Below are positions 36,121 through 44,914 of a stretch of 64,000 bases of DNA, in pieces (the first letter of the stretch is position 1; every line of letters starts with the position of its first letter). The notes under the pieces are model-generated. The model was not told the origin of the DNA. It saw only the letters and a list, made by a program, of their open reading frames with translations, and searched no databases. The stretch lies in IMG/VR virus record IMGVR_UViG_3300042502_001136, positions 19,239 to 83,238 of that record; one strand, 5' to 3'. The translations under genes were made by a program, and so were the position numbers. The stretch is from a virus.

Positions 36121-36681
36121 ATGATATCAGAGGATGCGTATGTAGATTTTTTAGTTAAATACAATTTAACTCAAGCACAAGTTTTATTATTATATCTATT
36201 ATACAAAAATAGAGTAGATTTAATAAGAAAATATAAAGAAAAATTTCCTACTGAAAATGGTACTATGATTGAAGAATATTTTATTAAAGATTTAATTAAA
36301 AAAGAATTTTTAATAGAAAATAAAGAAACTGGTGCTATTAAATTAGGACAGAAATTTTATCTTGCTTTTATTGATAAACACGAAGCTTGTGAACATGTAT
36401 TTAGTGTTTATCCTACTCATATTACTAAAGATGGTGTTGATTTACCTCTTAGTGCTATGGATAGAAATGTTTTTGCTAATTTATATGATACTTATATTAG
36501 AAGTTCTATAAATGAACATCTTGAAGTTATTAAAGATATAGAATATGCAAAACAAAATAATTTACTTAACATAGGAATTGAAAAATTTCTTAAAAGTAAA
36601 TATTGGTTAATTTTAAGACCTAAAAGAATTGAAGGAAAATTAAAAGAAACTACTTTCTTAAAAGCTGATAATGAATATTAA
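36121..36681 (+). CDS. Hypothetical replication-block protein
   Basis: 186 residues, starting one base after the helicase stop and overlapping the DnaB-like gene by 11 bases. The N-terminus (VDFLVKYNLTQAQVLLLYLLYKNR) looks like a winged-helix-type opening, with DLIKKEFLIENKETG as a possible wing. It is plausibly a helicase loader or DNA-binding adaptor, judged only from position and fold impression. Confidence 0.55.
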   Translation: MISEDAYVDFLVKYNLTQAQVLLLYLLYKNRVDLIRKYKEKFPTENGTMIEEYFIKDLIKKEFLIENKETGAIKLGQKFYLAFIDKHEACEHVFSVYPTHITKDGVDLPLSAMDRNVFANLYDTYIRSSINEHLEVIKDIEYAKQNNLLNIGIEKFLKSKYWLILRPKRIEGKLKETTFLKADNEY

Positions 36682-37699
36682 GAAGGCTAAAGAACCATAT
36701 GTACCAGTTTTAAAAACTAAAAAATCTATTAATGAAGAAGCTAAAATTAAAATTCAAGAAGAACGTAGTGGTAAACAACTTGGATTAAAAACAAGATTTG
36801 GTAGGCTTAATATTGCTATTGGTAGATATTTTAGATTTAAACAAGTTACTTCTATTAATGGATTATCAGGACATGGTAAGTCAACTTTACTTAATATGAT
36901 TTTAGAAGATTTTACTAATGCTAAAATTAATAGTAAATTTACTGAACCTGTTGTTATAGTTCATAATACATGGGAAATGGTTCCGGAAGATGAAGTTATT
37001 AGAGGATTAGCCTCTAAGGTAGAAAAGTCGCATTTATATCTATTAAGTTCTGAATTTGATAGAGAAACAGGTAAATACAATACTGTATCTGATTTAGAAA
37101 TAGAAGAATTCTTTAATGTATTAGATAAAGAGGAAGATAAAGACCATTATTATTTTGATGAAGCTACTACTTTAAATGGTATTATTGAAAATATTAAACA
37201 TGCTATTAGATTCTATCAAGATAAATATGCACAAGAAATAGAAGTAGGTAATAAGAAAGCTATTCCTAAAGTAGTTGTTGCATTAGACCACACATTACTA
37301 ACTGTAGGAGAAAAAGGTGAAACAATTAATGATATTATGTTTGGGCTTTCAAGACTTGCTATATACTTAAAAAAGAAAGGTTATATGGTAATTTTTGTAG
37401 GACAACTTAATAATGAAATTGAAAAGCTTGAAAGAGTTAGAAATATAGAAGGTCATTTTCCTATTAAATCTGATATATATGCACAAGCTCAACTATTTAA
37501 TGCTTGTGATACTGTTATTACTATACATCAACCTGAATTACTTGGTATTTTCTTTTATGGTAGGAATCAATATAAAACTAGTAATCTTATGCACCTTCAA
37601 ATATTAAAACAAAGATTTGGAAAAGTAGGAAGTGTTTGGCTTTATAATGATTTAGGTAAAGGTAGAGTTTATGAAACAACACCCGAAAAAAAAGAATAA
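36671..37699 (+). CDS. DnaB-like (RecA-fold, SF4) replicative ATPase
   Basis: 342 residues. Walker A GLSGHGKST (64-72), then VIVHNTWEM (H1a-like), Walker B VVVALDHTLLT, and a downstream MVIFVGQLNNEIEK segment corresponding to the DnaB H3/H4 region. The N-terminal DnaB domain is absent, so it is a single-domain helicase. It would unwind DNA at the fork and partner with the primase at 40342. The last gene before a strong host-type promoter. Confidence 0.8.
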   Translation: MNIKKAKEPYVPVLKTKKSINEEAKIKIQEERSGKQLGLKTRFGRLNIAIGRYFRFKQVTSINGLSGHGKSTLLNMILEDFTNAKINSKFTEPVVIVHNTWEMVPEDEVIRGLASKVEKSHLYLLSSEFDRETGKYNTVSDLEIEEFFNVLDKEEDKDHYYFDEATTLNGIIENIKHAIRFYQDKYAQEIEVGNKKAIPKVVVALDHTLLTVGEKGETINDIMFGLSRLAIYLKKKGYMVIFVGQLNNEIEKLERVRNIEGHFPIKSDIYAQAQLFNACDTVITIHQPELLGIFFYGRNQYKTSNLMHLQILKQRFGKVGSVWLYNDLGKGRVYETTPEKKE

Positions 37700-37751
37700 T
37701 ACTTTTTGAATAAAAATAATAGGAAATTTTTAAAAAATTATTAGTAATTAA

Positions 37752-37782
37752 TTTGGTAAAACAAAAAAAAGAGTTATATTTG
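37752..37782 (+). promoter_or_regulatory. Bacteroidota-type promoter (-33 TTTG, -7 TATATTTG)
   Basis: TTTG at 37752-37755 and TATATTTG at 37775-37782 are separated by 19 bases, matching the known Bacteroides vegetative promoter (TTTG / TAnnTTTG). Transcription should start near 37789, about 65 bases before the RecT-like gene. It is the clearest host-type promoter in the window and marks a new unit for recombination and SSB genes. Confidence 0.65.
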
Positions 37783-37854
37783 TATCACATTAAACCGGTA
37801 CAAGGCAATTAGAGAGTTTTATTATCTAATGTACTAATAATAATTGTAAAGCAC

Positions 37855-38784
37855 ATGACAAACCAAGACGAAAACAAAGTCGAAGTAGAAAATAACCAAG
37901 AGGTTATTGAAAAAGAAAAAGGAGAAGTTGTTGAAGTAGTTGAAGTAGTTACTGATGAAGATAATCAAGGGATTGAAGAAGATAATCAAAACACTAATGA
38001 AACTATTGAAAACCAATTAACTCCTTTTTTCGTTTCTAATAATGAACCTCTTACTGGTAATTTTGCTGTTATTAGAGAAACTGCTCAAGCTTTAGCAGAT
38101 ATGACTAATATAGCAAATATTATATGTAAAAGTAAACTTAGTCCTTTAAAAACATCTGCTGATATTGTATTAGCTATTATAACAGGTAATCAATATGGTT
38201 TTCCTTTTATGGTTAGTATAGCTAATATTTATCCTATTAATGGTAGACCTTCTATGGGTACTCACTTAATAAGAGGATTGATAATAAAGAATAAGATTAT
38301 TTTTAAAAAAGTTTATAACTATGAACCTGTTTATGAATATGCTAAAGCTAAAAAAGAAGATGGTAAGATAGTTTTAGTTAAAGTAAAAAAACAAGTAAAT
38401 GGTGAAACGAAAGAAGTTCCGGTATTAATAGGAAGATTTACTAAACAAGAAGCACCAGAAGAAGTACATATCAGAGGAGAAATAGTAGATTATATTACTA
38501 AATATACATTTACTAGAAAAATGAAAGATATAGACGGTTCTTGGACTTCCTTAGAAGTAGAATCTGAATATAAAATATCAGAAGCTCGAAACGCAGGTTT
38601 TCTAGATAAAGATAATTGGATTAATCACCCTGCAAGAATGTTAGATGCTAGAGCTTTTAATATAGGAGCAAAAGAAATAGCAGCTGATATACTTCTTGGT
38701 ATGTATTCAATATCTGAACTAGCAGACGAAGCAAACCTTAAATACTCTATTGATAGTTCTCTACAAGAAACTATTATTCCTTAA
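37855..38784 (+). CDS. RecT-like single-strand annealing protein
   Basis: 309 residues. The first 55 are an acidic, Glu/Asn/Val-rich disordered stretch. Then come SADIVLAIITGNQYGFPFMVSIANIYPINGRPSM and, near the C-terminus, NHPARMLDARAFNIGAKEIAADILLGMY, which follow the RecT/Redbeta rhythm (G.....INGKP, W..hP..ML..RA......PD...GmY). It would anneal strands during recombination-linked replication. It is the first gene after the host-type promoter. Confidence 0.7.
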   Translation: MTNQDENKVEVENNQEVIEKEKGEVVEVVEVVTDEDNQGIEEDNQNTNETIENQLTPFFVSNNEPLTGNFAVIRETAQALADMTNIANIICKSKLSPLKTSADIVLAIITGNQYGFPFMVSIANIYPINGRPSMGTHLIRGLIIKNKIIFKKVYNYEPVYEYAKAKKEDGKIVLVKVKKQVNGETKEVPVLIGRFTKQEAPEEVHIRGEIVDYITKYTFTRKMKDIDGSWTSLEVESEYKISEARNAGFLDKDNWINHPARMLDARAFNIGAKEIAADILLGMYSISELADEANLKYSIDSSLQETIIP

Positions 38785-38821
38785 CAACAAATTATTATTA
38801 AATTTTTAATTAAAAAACATT

Positions 38822-39469
38822 ATGTTACAATTTAAAAACATTACAGGTAAAAAAGAAACTAAATCTTTTACACATCCAGTTATTATTGCTAATTCTACTA
38901 AAGGAGAATGGAGAATTGCTCCACCTATTCAAGAAAAATTAGAAATTGTTGAAGGTGATTTCGTTATCATGGTTGAACACCCTGAAGATAATAAACGTGT
39001 ATTCATTGGTAAAGGTGTAAAAGGAGTTCCTGTAATTGATGCTGCAACCGGTAAACAAGCAGTAGATGGAAGAGGTCGTTTAGTTTATGAAGATAATACT
39101 TGTTTTGGTGCTGTTGTTCGTCCTGCTTCTGAAGGTAGTTCAATGTTTAAATTAACAGTTGCATCTGCTTGGAATAAATTATCAGGTAATGAAGAAACTC
39201 TTGATTACTTTACTTTATCTGAAGGTATTGAAGGAGAAATTCCATCTGATATTGTAGATGAAAATGGTGATTCTACAATGCACGTTACTACTCTTTATGA
39301 ATTGAAATTCAAAGAATCTAAAGCTAAAGCTAAAAGAGAGAAAAAAGGAGAAGAAGGTGCTGAAGAAGAAGAAGAAGATGATGCTACATTTGAATTAGGA
39401 GAAACTAATGAAGAAGGTACATCTGAAGCTCCTGAAGCAGAAGCCTCTGAATATGAAGAAGAAGTTTAA
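38822..39469 (+). CDS. Putative DNA-binding protein with long acidic tail
   Basis: 215 residues. A folded beta-rich domain of about 160 residues (IIANSTKGEWRIAPP, VIMVEHPEDNKRVFIGKG) is followed by a very acidic tail (EEGAEEEEEDDATFELGE...YEEEV). Acidic tails are usual in phage SSBs, where they recruit partners. Together with the next gene it may form an SSB pair. It ends just before an intrinsic terminator. The family is not recognised. Confidence 0.55.
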   Translation: MLQFKNITGKKETKSFTHPVIIANSTKGEWRIAPPIQEKLEIVEGDFVIMVEHPEDNKRVFIGKGVKGVPVIDAATGKQAVDGRGRLVYEDNTCFGAVVRPASEGSSMFKLTVASAWNKLSGNEETLDYFTLSEGIEGEIPSDIVDENGDSTMHVTTLYELKFKESKAKAKREKKGEEGAEEEEEDDATFELGETNEEGTSEAPEAEASEYEEEV

Positions 39470-39490
39470 TCAACTTTAAATATGTACTTA

Positions 39491-39520
39491 AAGCGTCTGC
39501 TATTGTAGACGCTTTTTTTT
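39491..39520 (+). terminator. Intrinsic terminator
   Basis: Stem AAGCGTCT (39491-39498) / AGACGCTT (39507-39514), eight-base loop, followed by a run of eight T ending at 39520. It lies 22 bases after the acidic-tail gene. Confidence 0.85.
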
Positions 39521-39566
39521 GATTTAAAATTATAGCTATTATTTTAAAATTTAAAATTATTACAAC

Positions 39567-40280
39567 ATGGATTTGAATTTAAGTATTAATAAAGATACTA
39601 GAGGAAGTGCTAATAATCCTATTCCTGCTCCTCGTTTGTTAGCTCTTGCTACAACCATATTTCCTTATAAATATGAATTTCCTGTTGCTCATTTAGTTAA
39701 TGTTTCTTTTGACCCTAAGAAAGAAGTAAAACGTAATGATGTAACAGAAAATGTTCCTGCTCTTATTTTCTTATTTAAAGATAAGGATAAAAGACAATTT
39801 ACTCATATTGAGTTCCCATTAGACCCAACAGATGATAAAATTAAGAAAAAACAAGATGCTTTATTATCTCGTATTAAACATATTTGGGATGAAACTATTG
39901 GAGCTGATAAACTTCCTGCCGGTGTATTAGAAGGTAAATCTTTTGCTGAATTTTATGAAAATGTAGCAAAAGGATTTAATGCAATTACTTATACTAAAGA
40001 TGATAAAACATATAAAACTTACTCTGCTAATGCTTTATATATTAAATTATCTTATTATAATGCTAATTTGCAACTTCCTCAATACCCTAATTTCATACAA
40101 CCTGCTACTAGTGGGGGAAATCAAAAAGTATGTGAATTGAGAATTAATCCTACTTATGACTCTGTTGAGCCTAAAGCTAAAGCTAAAGCAGGAGGAAATC
40201 AAAGTGGACATAATAATGAATTTGGTGGAGGAGAAAGTTTTGGTGGTAATTTCTCTGAAGATTTACCTGATATTGAATAA
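39567..40280 (+). CDS. ssb: Putative single-stranded DNA-binding protein
   Basis: 237 residues. A core of about 190 residues is followed by a Gly/Asn/Lys linker (AKAKAGGNQSGHNNEFGGGESFGGN) and an acidic tip, SEDLPDIE, the layout of SSBs whose C-terminal peptide binds partner enzymes. It is enclosed by two strong terminators, so it can be expressed on its own at a high level. The core itself is not a recognisable bacterial OB fold. Confidence 0.65.
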   Translation: MDLNLSINKDTRGSANNPIPAPRLLALATTIFPYKYEFPVAHLVNVSFDPKKEVKRNDVTENVPALIFLFKDKDKRQFTHIEFPLDPTDDKIKKKQDALLSRIKHIWDETIGADKLPAGVLEGKSFAEFYENVAKGFNAITYTKDDKTYKTYSANALYIKLSYYNANLQLPQYPNFIQPATSGGNQKVCELRINPTYDSVEPKAKAKAGGNQSGHNNEFGGGESFGGNFSEDLPDIE

Positions 40281-40301
40281 ATAGAAACAACAATTATTAA
40301 T

Positions 40302-40335
40302 AAGCAGGGTATATACGTATACCCTGCTTTTTTTA
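40302..40335 (+). terminator. Intrinsic terminator
   Basis: A perfect 12-bp stem (AAGCAGGGTATA at 40302-40313, complement at 40318-40329) with loop TACG and a T run to about 40334. It lies 21 bases after the SSB-like stop. Confidence 0.87.
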
Positions 40336-40341
40336 TACTAT

Positions 40342-41475
40342 ATGATAAACTTAAAGTTACTCCCTACTTTAACAAAACCATACTTATTAGAGAGGGTAAG
40401 TCAAGAGGAAATAATGTTATATTATATAGGTATTCCTGTTAATACACAAACATTAGAAGGCAGTTCCTTTTTATCTCCATTTAGAAGTGAAAATAACCCT
40501 GATAAAAATCCAACTTGTAATTATTATTATAGTGAAAATGGTAAACTACGAATCAAAGATTGGAATGGTTCTTTTCATGGAGATATATTTGATGTTGCAT
40601 CTTGGGCAACAAAAATTAATAGTAAAACATCTCAAGGTTTTAAACTATTATTAAACAAAATTGCTTATGATTTTAAAGTACATAAATATAGTGTTGATGA
40701 AGAAAGAAAAAAATTCAATATTCTTTATAAACAACATATTACTACTAAAGAATTAAAAGTATTTAAAGTTATACCAAGACCATTTAATAAATTTGATGGT
40801 AAAACTTGGTATGATAGATGGGAAATTTCTAGTAGTTTACTTAAATTAGGAAAAGTTATTCCTGTACAAGAACTACAAGTAGAAGGAAACGATGGGTATC
40901 TTCATACTAAATATGTATATAATTCTTATAATCCTGGATATGCTTATTATGGAGGAGAAATAAATGGAATTATATTATGGAAAGTTTACTTTCCTCTTAC
41001 TAAAGATAAGAACAAAAAATTTATTACTAATTATTCTTTTATTCAAGGACTAAATCTATTAGTACCTGCTAGAGTAATTGTAATCACTAAATCTTTTAAA
41101 GATGTATTATGTTTTAGAGTATTTGGAATTGTAGCTATTTGTGTACCTTCTGAAACTTATGTAATTTCTAAGGAAATTATGTTTAAGTTAAAAAGCTATG
41201 CAGATATAGTAGTTACTAATTTTGATTACGATAAAACAGGTATATTACTTGCTAATAAATATAAGAGAGTACATAATTGTTATCCTATTATGTTTACTCG
41301 TGGTAGATTTAATCAACCTGATTTTGGAGTTAAAGATTTTACAGAGTTCCGAGAAACATACGGAACAGAAAAAACAAAAGCATTAATAATTAATACTTTT
41401 GATAAATACAAAGAATTATTCACATACATCGATAACCTAAACAAACAAGCAATAAAATGGATAGAGCCGAATTAG
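40342..41475 (+). CDS. Toprim DNA primase without zinc ligands
   Basis: 377 residues. The N-terminal region follows the DnaG/T7-primase zinc domain in shape (SPFRSENNPDKNPTCNYY, LRIKDWNGSFHGDIFDVA), but the paired cysteines are gone. The Toprim part shows VITKSFKDVLCFRVFG, NFDYDKTG and VKDFTEF; the usual first glutamate reads T/K while the DxD pair is kept. I recall the TKSxKDV form from other Bacteroidota phages. It would make RNA primers for PolA together with the DnaB-like ATPase. Confidence 0.72.
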   Translation: MINLKLLPTLTKPYLLERVSQEEIMLYYIGIPVNTQTLEGSSFLSPFRSENNPDKNPTCNYYYSENGKLRIKDWNGSFHGDIFDVASWATKINSKTSQGFKLLLNKIAYDFKVHKYSVDEERKKFNILYKQHITTKELKVFKVIPRPFNKFDGKTWYDRWEISSSLLKLGKVIPVQELQVEGNDGYLHTKYVYNSYNPGYAYYGGEINGIILWKVYFPLTKDKNKKFITNYSFIQGLNLLVPARVIVITKSFKDVLCFRVFGIVAICVPSETYVISKEIMFKLKSYADIVVTNFDYDKTGILLANKYKRVHNCYPIMFTRGRFNQPDFGVKDFTEFRETYGTEKTKALIINTFDKYKELFTYIDNLNKQAIKWIEPN

Positions 41476-41963
41476 ATAAAATTAATAATTTTAACTTAAA
41501 TCAAGTTAAAAAAACTTCAGTAATAATTCTTAAGAAAAAAGTAAGTGAATTTAGAACAATCTATTACGTAGTAGTTAGTGCTACAGAAAAAGAAATAGAA
41601 GATACTAAAAGAGCTAAAGCTTTAACAGAAGGAACACTAATGGTATTAAAAGATAATAATCTTATTACTCTTAGAGAAGAGGTTAAAACTGTTGTATTCT
41701 TAGGAGAATTAGAAAATTATTATCCTAATGATGAAATTGTATATAAATTTCCAAAAAGAAAAGTAGATATACGAGAAAATAAACCTGATTACTATAGAGA
41801 TTATAGTAAAACTCTTGAACAACAAAAAAATAGTATGTGGTTAGTTAATACTGCTCCTAGTCTTAGACATTGTTGGGAATCTATTATTAGAAAATGTAAT
41901 AGTAAATACGGATTAATTCTAGAAATTGTAATAAAGAATGAGAATAATACTAGAAACAGTTAA
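41457..41963 (+). CDS. Hypothetical protein
   Basis: 168 residues, overlapping the primase by 19 bases. Basic first half with strands (SVIILKKKVSEFRTIYYVVVSA), then a helix AKALTEGTLMVL. C-terminus KLRHCW-like aromatic region. No family recognised; coupled to the replication block. Confidence 0.5.
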   Translation: MDRAELDKINNFNLNQVKKTSVIILKKKVSEFRTIYYVVVSATEKEIEDTKRAKALTEGTLMVLKDNNLITLREEVKTVVFLGELENYYPNDEIVYKFPKRKVDIRENKPDYYRDYSKTLEQQKNSMWLVNTAPSLRHCWESIIRKCNSKYGLILEIVIKNENNTRNS

Positions 41964-42291
41964 TAATGGAGTAATATCTATTATTATTGACAGAGATTTT
42001 AATTATACTAATTTAGCTATTATTAAAAATCAAACAGAATTTATTTATATTGATAGAATTAAAAAATCATCAAAAGAAATAAGAGAAAAAGTAAATCTTT
42101 TAATAAAAAAATTTGATGTTAGACTAATTACAGAACTTGATAGTCTATTTGCTAATACTCAAACTCTTCAAAGAATTCATTATGATAATGAAATTGAAAA
42201 ATTAAAATTAAAAGATAATTGTGGTATTAATAAAGAAGATAAAGAAGAGAGAGTTCTTAGATTTACTGCTTTTAATAAAATTTATAATTAA
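41938..42291 (+). CDS. Hypothetical protein
   Basis: 117 residues, overlapping the previous gene by 26 bases. N-terminal strands IILETVNNGVISIIIDRDFN are followed by charged helices. The opening resembles an RNase H-like first strand, but no catalytic pattern can be confirmed. Confidence 0.5.
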   Translation: MRIILETVNNGVISIIIDRDFNYTNLAIIKNQTEFIYIDRIKKSSKEIREKVNLLIKKFDVRLITELDSLFANTQTLQRIHYDNEIEKLKLKDNCGINKEDKEERVLRFTAFNKIYN

Positions 42292-42298
42292 ATAACTA

Positions 42299-42538
42299 AT
42301 GAAAAATACAGCACTTTATGAAGGAAATGTTGTTGAACTTAAAAAAGATGTAAAAGGAACTTCAGAAAGTACTACGTTTACATTAGGAGAAATTGATGTT
42401 ATTACTACTATAAATATAAATACTACTTCTGATACAACTGGTATTGAAGTAGTATTTGTTAGTGGTAAAGTTTTAAATCAACAAGATGCAACAAATTATA
42501 GTAGTTGGTTGCATAGACACTTTAAATTAACAATCTAA
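42299..42538 (+). CDS. 79-residue hypothetical protein
   Basis: Beta-rich protein (NVVELKKDVKGTSESTTFTLGEIDVI) that ends in a short helix SSWLHRHFKLTI. Plan reminiscent of the small early proteins near 25500. Eleven bases before the ligase gene. Confidence 0.5.
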   Translation: MKNTALYEGNVVELKKDVKGTSESTTFTLGEIDVITTININTTSDTTGIEVVFVSGKVLNQQDATNYSSWLHRHFKLTI

Positions 42539-42549
42539 AACCATAATTA

Positions 42550-43842
42550 ATGGAAAAGCTATATAAAAAAGATAGTAAAGGTAAAATACTTGAATGGTCA
42601 GCTGAATATGAACACACTTCAAATGGTGTTGATATTCATCTATATTCAGGTGAAATAAACGGAAAAATTACAAAGACTGTAAGAGCCGGAATTAAAGGAA
42701 AAAACATAGGAAAATCTAATGAAACTTCTCCTTTAACCCAAGCAGTTAATGAAATTGAAAGTTTATATAAAAGAAAAAAAGATTTAGGATATAAATCTCT
42801 TATAGATTTAAATTATAATTTTGGTAATGGTTTTGATACTGTTATGTCTATAAGTGATTTTCTTAATCAAACACTAACAAAAGATACTACTGATGCTGCT
42901 GGTAATCTTAAACCAATGAAAGCACAACAATATTATCGTAGTAAAAAAGATTGGGTTGATAATCAAGGTAATATATGGAAAGATAGAAAATACTTTTATT
43001 TACTTAACCCATATGAAAGAAAAGAAAGAGGAGCAATAATTATAGGTTTTCCTTGTCTTATTCAACCTAAAATTAATGGTGTAAGATGCACTATTAGTTT
43101 AGATGAAAATAATAATGTTCAGATTCTTAGTAAAGAGGGTAAACGTTATAATCTTCCCCATATAGAGGAAGTGTTCGTTCAGTACAAATCAATATTTACC
43201 GTATATAAAGAAGATGAACAAGAAGAAATTTTCTTTGATGGTGAATTATATATTCATGGTGAAAAATTACAAGTAATAAGTAGTGCAGTTAAAGCACCAA
43301 ATTTAGATACAAGTAGAGTTAAATTTGTTTGTTTTGATTTAGGTACAACATTATTTAGTAATTTAAAAAGAATACAATTAATGAAACAGTTAATAACTCA
43401 ATTAACTTCTCATATAATTGATGCTTCAGTAGAATATTTAGCTACATATCGTGTTGGTTCTGATGCAATTGTACAAAGTATGACTGATAAGTTTATTGAA
43501 CAAGGTTATGAAGGTTCAATATTAAGAGAAGAATTTGGTGTATATGCTTTTGGTAAAAGACCTATGTCAATGGTTAAACTTAAAAGAGTTATGGATACTG
43601 AATTTTTAATTGTTGATATTATACCACAAGAAAAAGATAATAATCTAGGATTATATGTATGTAGAACTTCTGAAGGTAAAGAATTTAATGTTACTCCTAC
43701 TGGTAATAATGAATTCAAAAGTTTAATATTATTTCAAAAACATCTTTATATAGGTAAAATGTTAACTTGTAAATTTTATGAATATACAGAAGCAGGAATA
43801 CCTTTTCATGTATTAGATAATATTGTAAGAGATTATGAATAA
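42550..43842 (+). CDS. ATP-dependent DNA ligase with N-terminal WGR-like domain
   Basis: 430 residues. Residues 1-80 resemble a WGR-type domain (YKKDSKGKILEW, GKNIGKSNETSPLTQAVNE). The ligase core follows: adenylation motif I CLIQPKINGVR with K174 as the likely AMP-accepting lysine, motif III FFDGELYIHG, motif IV EGSILR and motif V SMVKLKR. The motif I aspartate of KxDG is Asn, as I recall from other phage ligases. It seals nicks during replication and repair. Its stop overlaps the ATG of the GHKL ATPase. Confidence 0.85.
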   Translation: MEKLYKKDSKGKILEWSAEYEHTSNGVDIHLYSGEINGKITKTVRAGIKGKNIGKSNETSPLTQAVNEIESLYKRKKDLGYKSLIDLNYNFGNGFDTVMSISDFLNQTLTKDTTDAAGNLKPMKAQQYYRSKKDWVDNQGNIWKDRKYFYLLNPYERKERGAIIIGFPCLIQPKINGVRCTISLDENNNVQILSKEGKRYNLPHIEEVFVQYKSIFTVYKEDEQEEIFFDGELYIHGEKLQVISSAVKAPNLDTSRVKFVCFDLGTTLFSNLKRIQLMKQLITQLTSHIIDASVEYLATYRVGSDAIVQSMTDKFIEQGYEGSILREEFGVYAFGKRPMSMVKLKRVMDTEFLIVDIIPQEKDNNLGLYVCRTSEGKEFNVTPTGNNEFKSLILFQKHLYIGKMLTCKFYEYTEAGIPFHVLDNIVRDYE

Positions 43843-44914
43843 TAAAAGTATAAAAATAGTTAATTACGGTATAGGAGAAAATTATCTTAAAGATTGGGGT
43901 ATTCAAGAGGCTCTTAGAGAAATATATCAAAACTTTATTGATTATGGTAGCTTTAAACAAAAGATTGAAGTAGATGCTAGTAAAACAGTAACAACTATTA
44001 CTCTTAGTAATGATTTTAAACCTAATGATTATTCTTTTCTTAAAATAGGAGAATCACAAAAAGTTGATAAAGAAAATTCAATAGGTCAACACGGAGAAGG
44101 ACTTAAAATGGCTTTTCTTATATTTCTTAGACTTGGTTATTGTATCAAACTTAAAGCTAATAACCATGAAATAAAACCTATTTGGCAAAAACAACCTATA
44201 TTAGGTACTACATTAGCTTTAAGATTTGCCCCTTTTGATTTAAATGATGATTTTTATATTAAATTTACTATACTTAAATCTGACTTTGATTATTTTAATA
44301 ATAATTTAATTAAAAAGAAAGATATAGTATATTCACATTCTTTTCATGGTGATATAGTAGATAAACCAATAGGTAATATTTATTCAGGTAAATTATTTGT
44401 ATGTAATCTTAAAAACATTAAAAAATCTTATAATCTTCCACCTGCTAGACTTAAATTAGATAGAGATAGAAAAGTACCAGGAAGTTTTGAGGTTAGTTAT
44501 CATACTTCTAAAATTAATGAAGCACAAGCAGAAATTAATTTTGTAGACCAAAATTATGATGATTTTAGACACGTAAGTAGTATTCCTCGTACTTATTATC
44601 CTTCTATTAGAGCTAAAGCAGTAGGAGAAAATGTAGAATTTATTGCAAAAGTGATAGATAAAGAAACTAACGAAACTAAAGAAGTTCTTATTACTAATCA
44701 AAGTATAAAAGAACATCTTAAACAACAAAGTTTCTTTCAAAAAGCAATTAATGGTATTAAAAATTTTATAGCTTCTAAATTTGGTATTAAAGAATTATTA
44801 ATTAAATTTAGAAATAATCATTGTTACAGTGATGAAGCTAAAAGAGATTTTGATATTATATTAATTAAATTAGGTATTACATTAGATAATACTCAAGAAG
44901 ATTTTCCTTTTTAA
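43835..44914 (+). CDS. GHKL-type ATPase (Hsp90/MutL/histidine-kinase fold)
   Basis: 359 residues. The N-box is LREIYQNFIDYG (E29, N33, D36), followed by KIGESQKVDKENSIGQHGEGLKMAF, which contains the lid and GxGLK motif (G87-E-G89-L-K91). These are the ATP-binding signatures of the GHKL superfamily. The C-terminal 200 residues are not recognised. Coupled by overlap with the ligase before it and the radical-SAM gene after it, it may act in DNA repair like MutL, or in a modification step. No histidine-kinase H-box is seen. Confidence 0.68.
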   Translation: MNNKSIKIVNYGIGENYLKDWGIQEALREIYQNFIDYGSFKQKIEVDASKTVTTITLSNDFKPNDYSFLKIGESQKVDKENSIGQHGEGLKMAFLIFLRLGYCIKLKANNHEIKPIWQKQPILGTTLALRFAPFDLNDDFYIKFTILKSDFDYFNNNLIKKKDIVYSHSFHGDIVDKPIGNIYSGKLFVCNLKNIKKSYNLPPARLKLDRDRKVPGSFEVSYHTSKINEAQAEINFVDQNYDDFRHVSSIPRTYYPSIRAKAVGENVEFIAKVIDKETNETKEVLITNQSIKEHLKQQSFFQKAINGIKNFIASKFGIKELLIKFRNNHCYSDEAKRDFDIILIKLGITLDNTQEDFPF

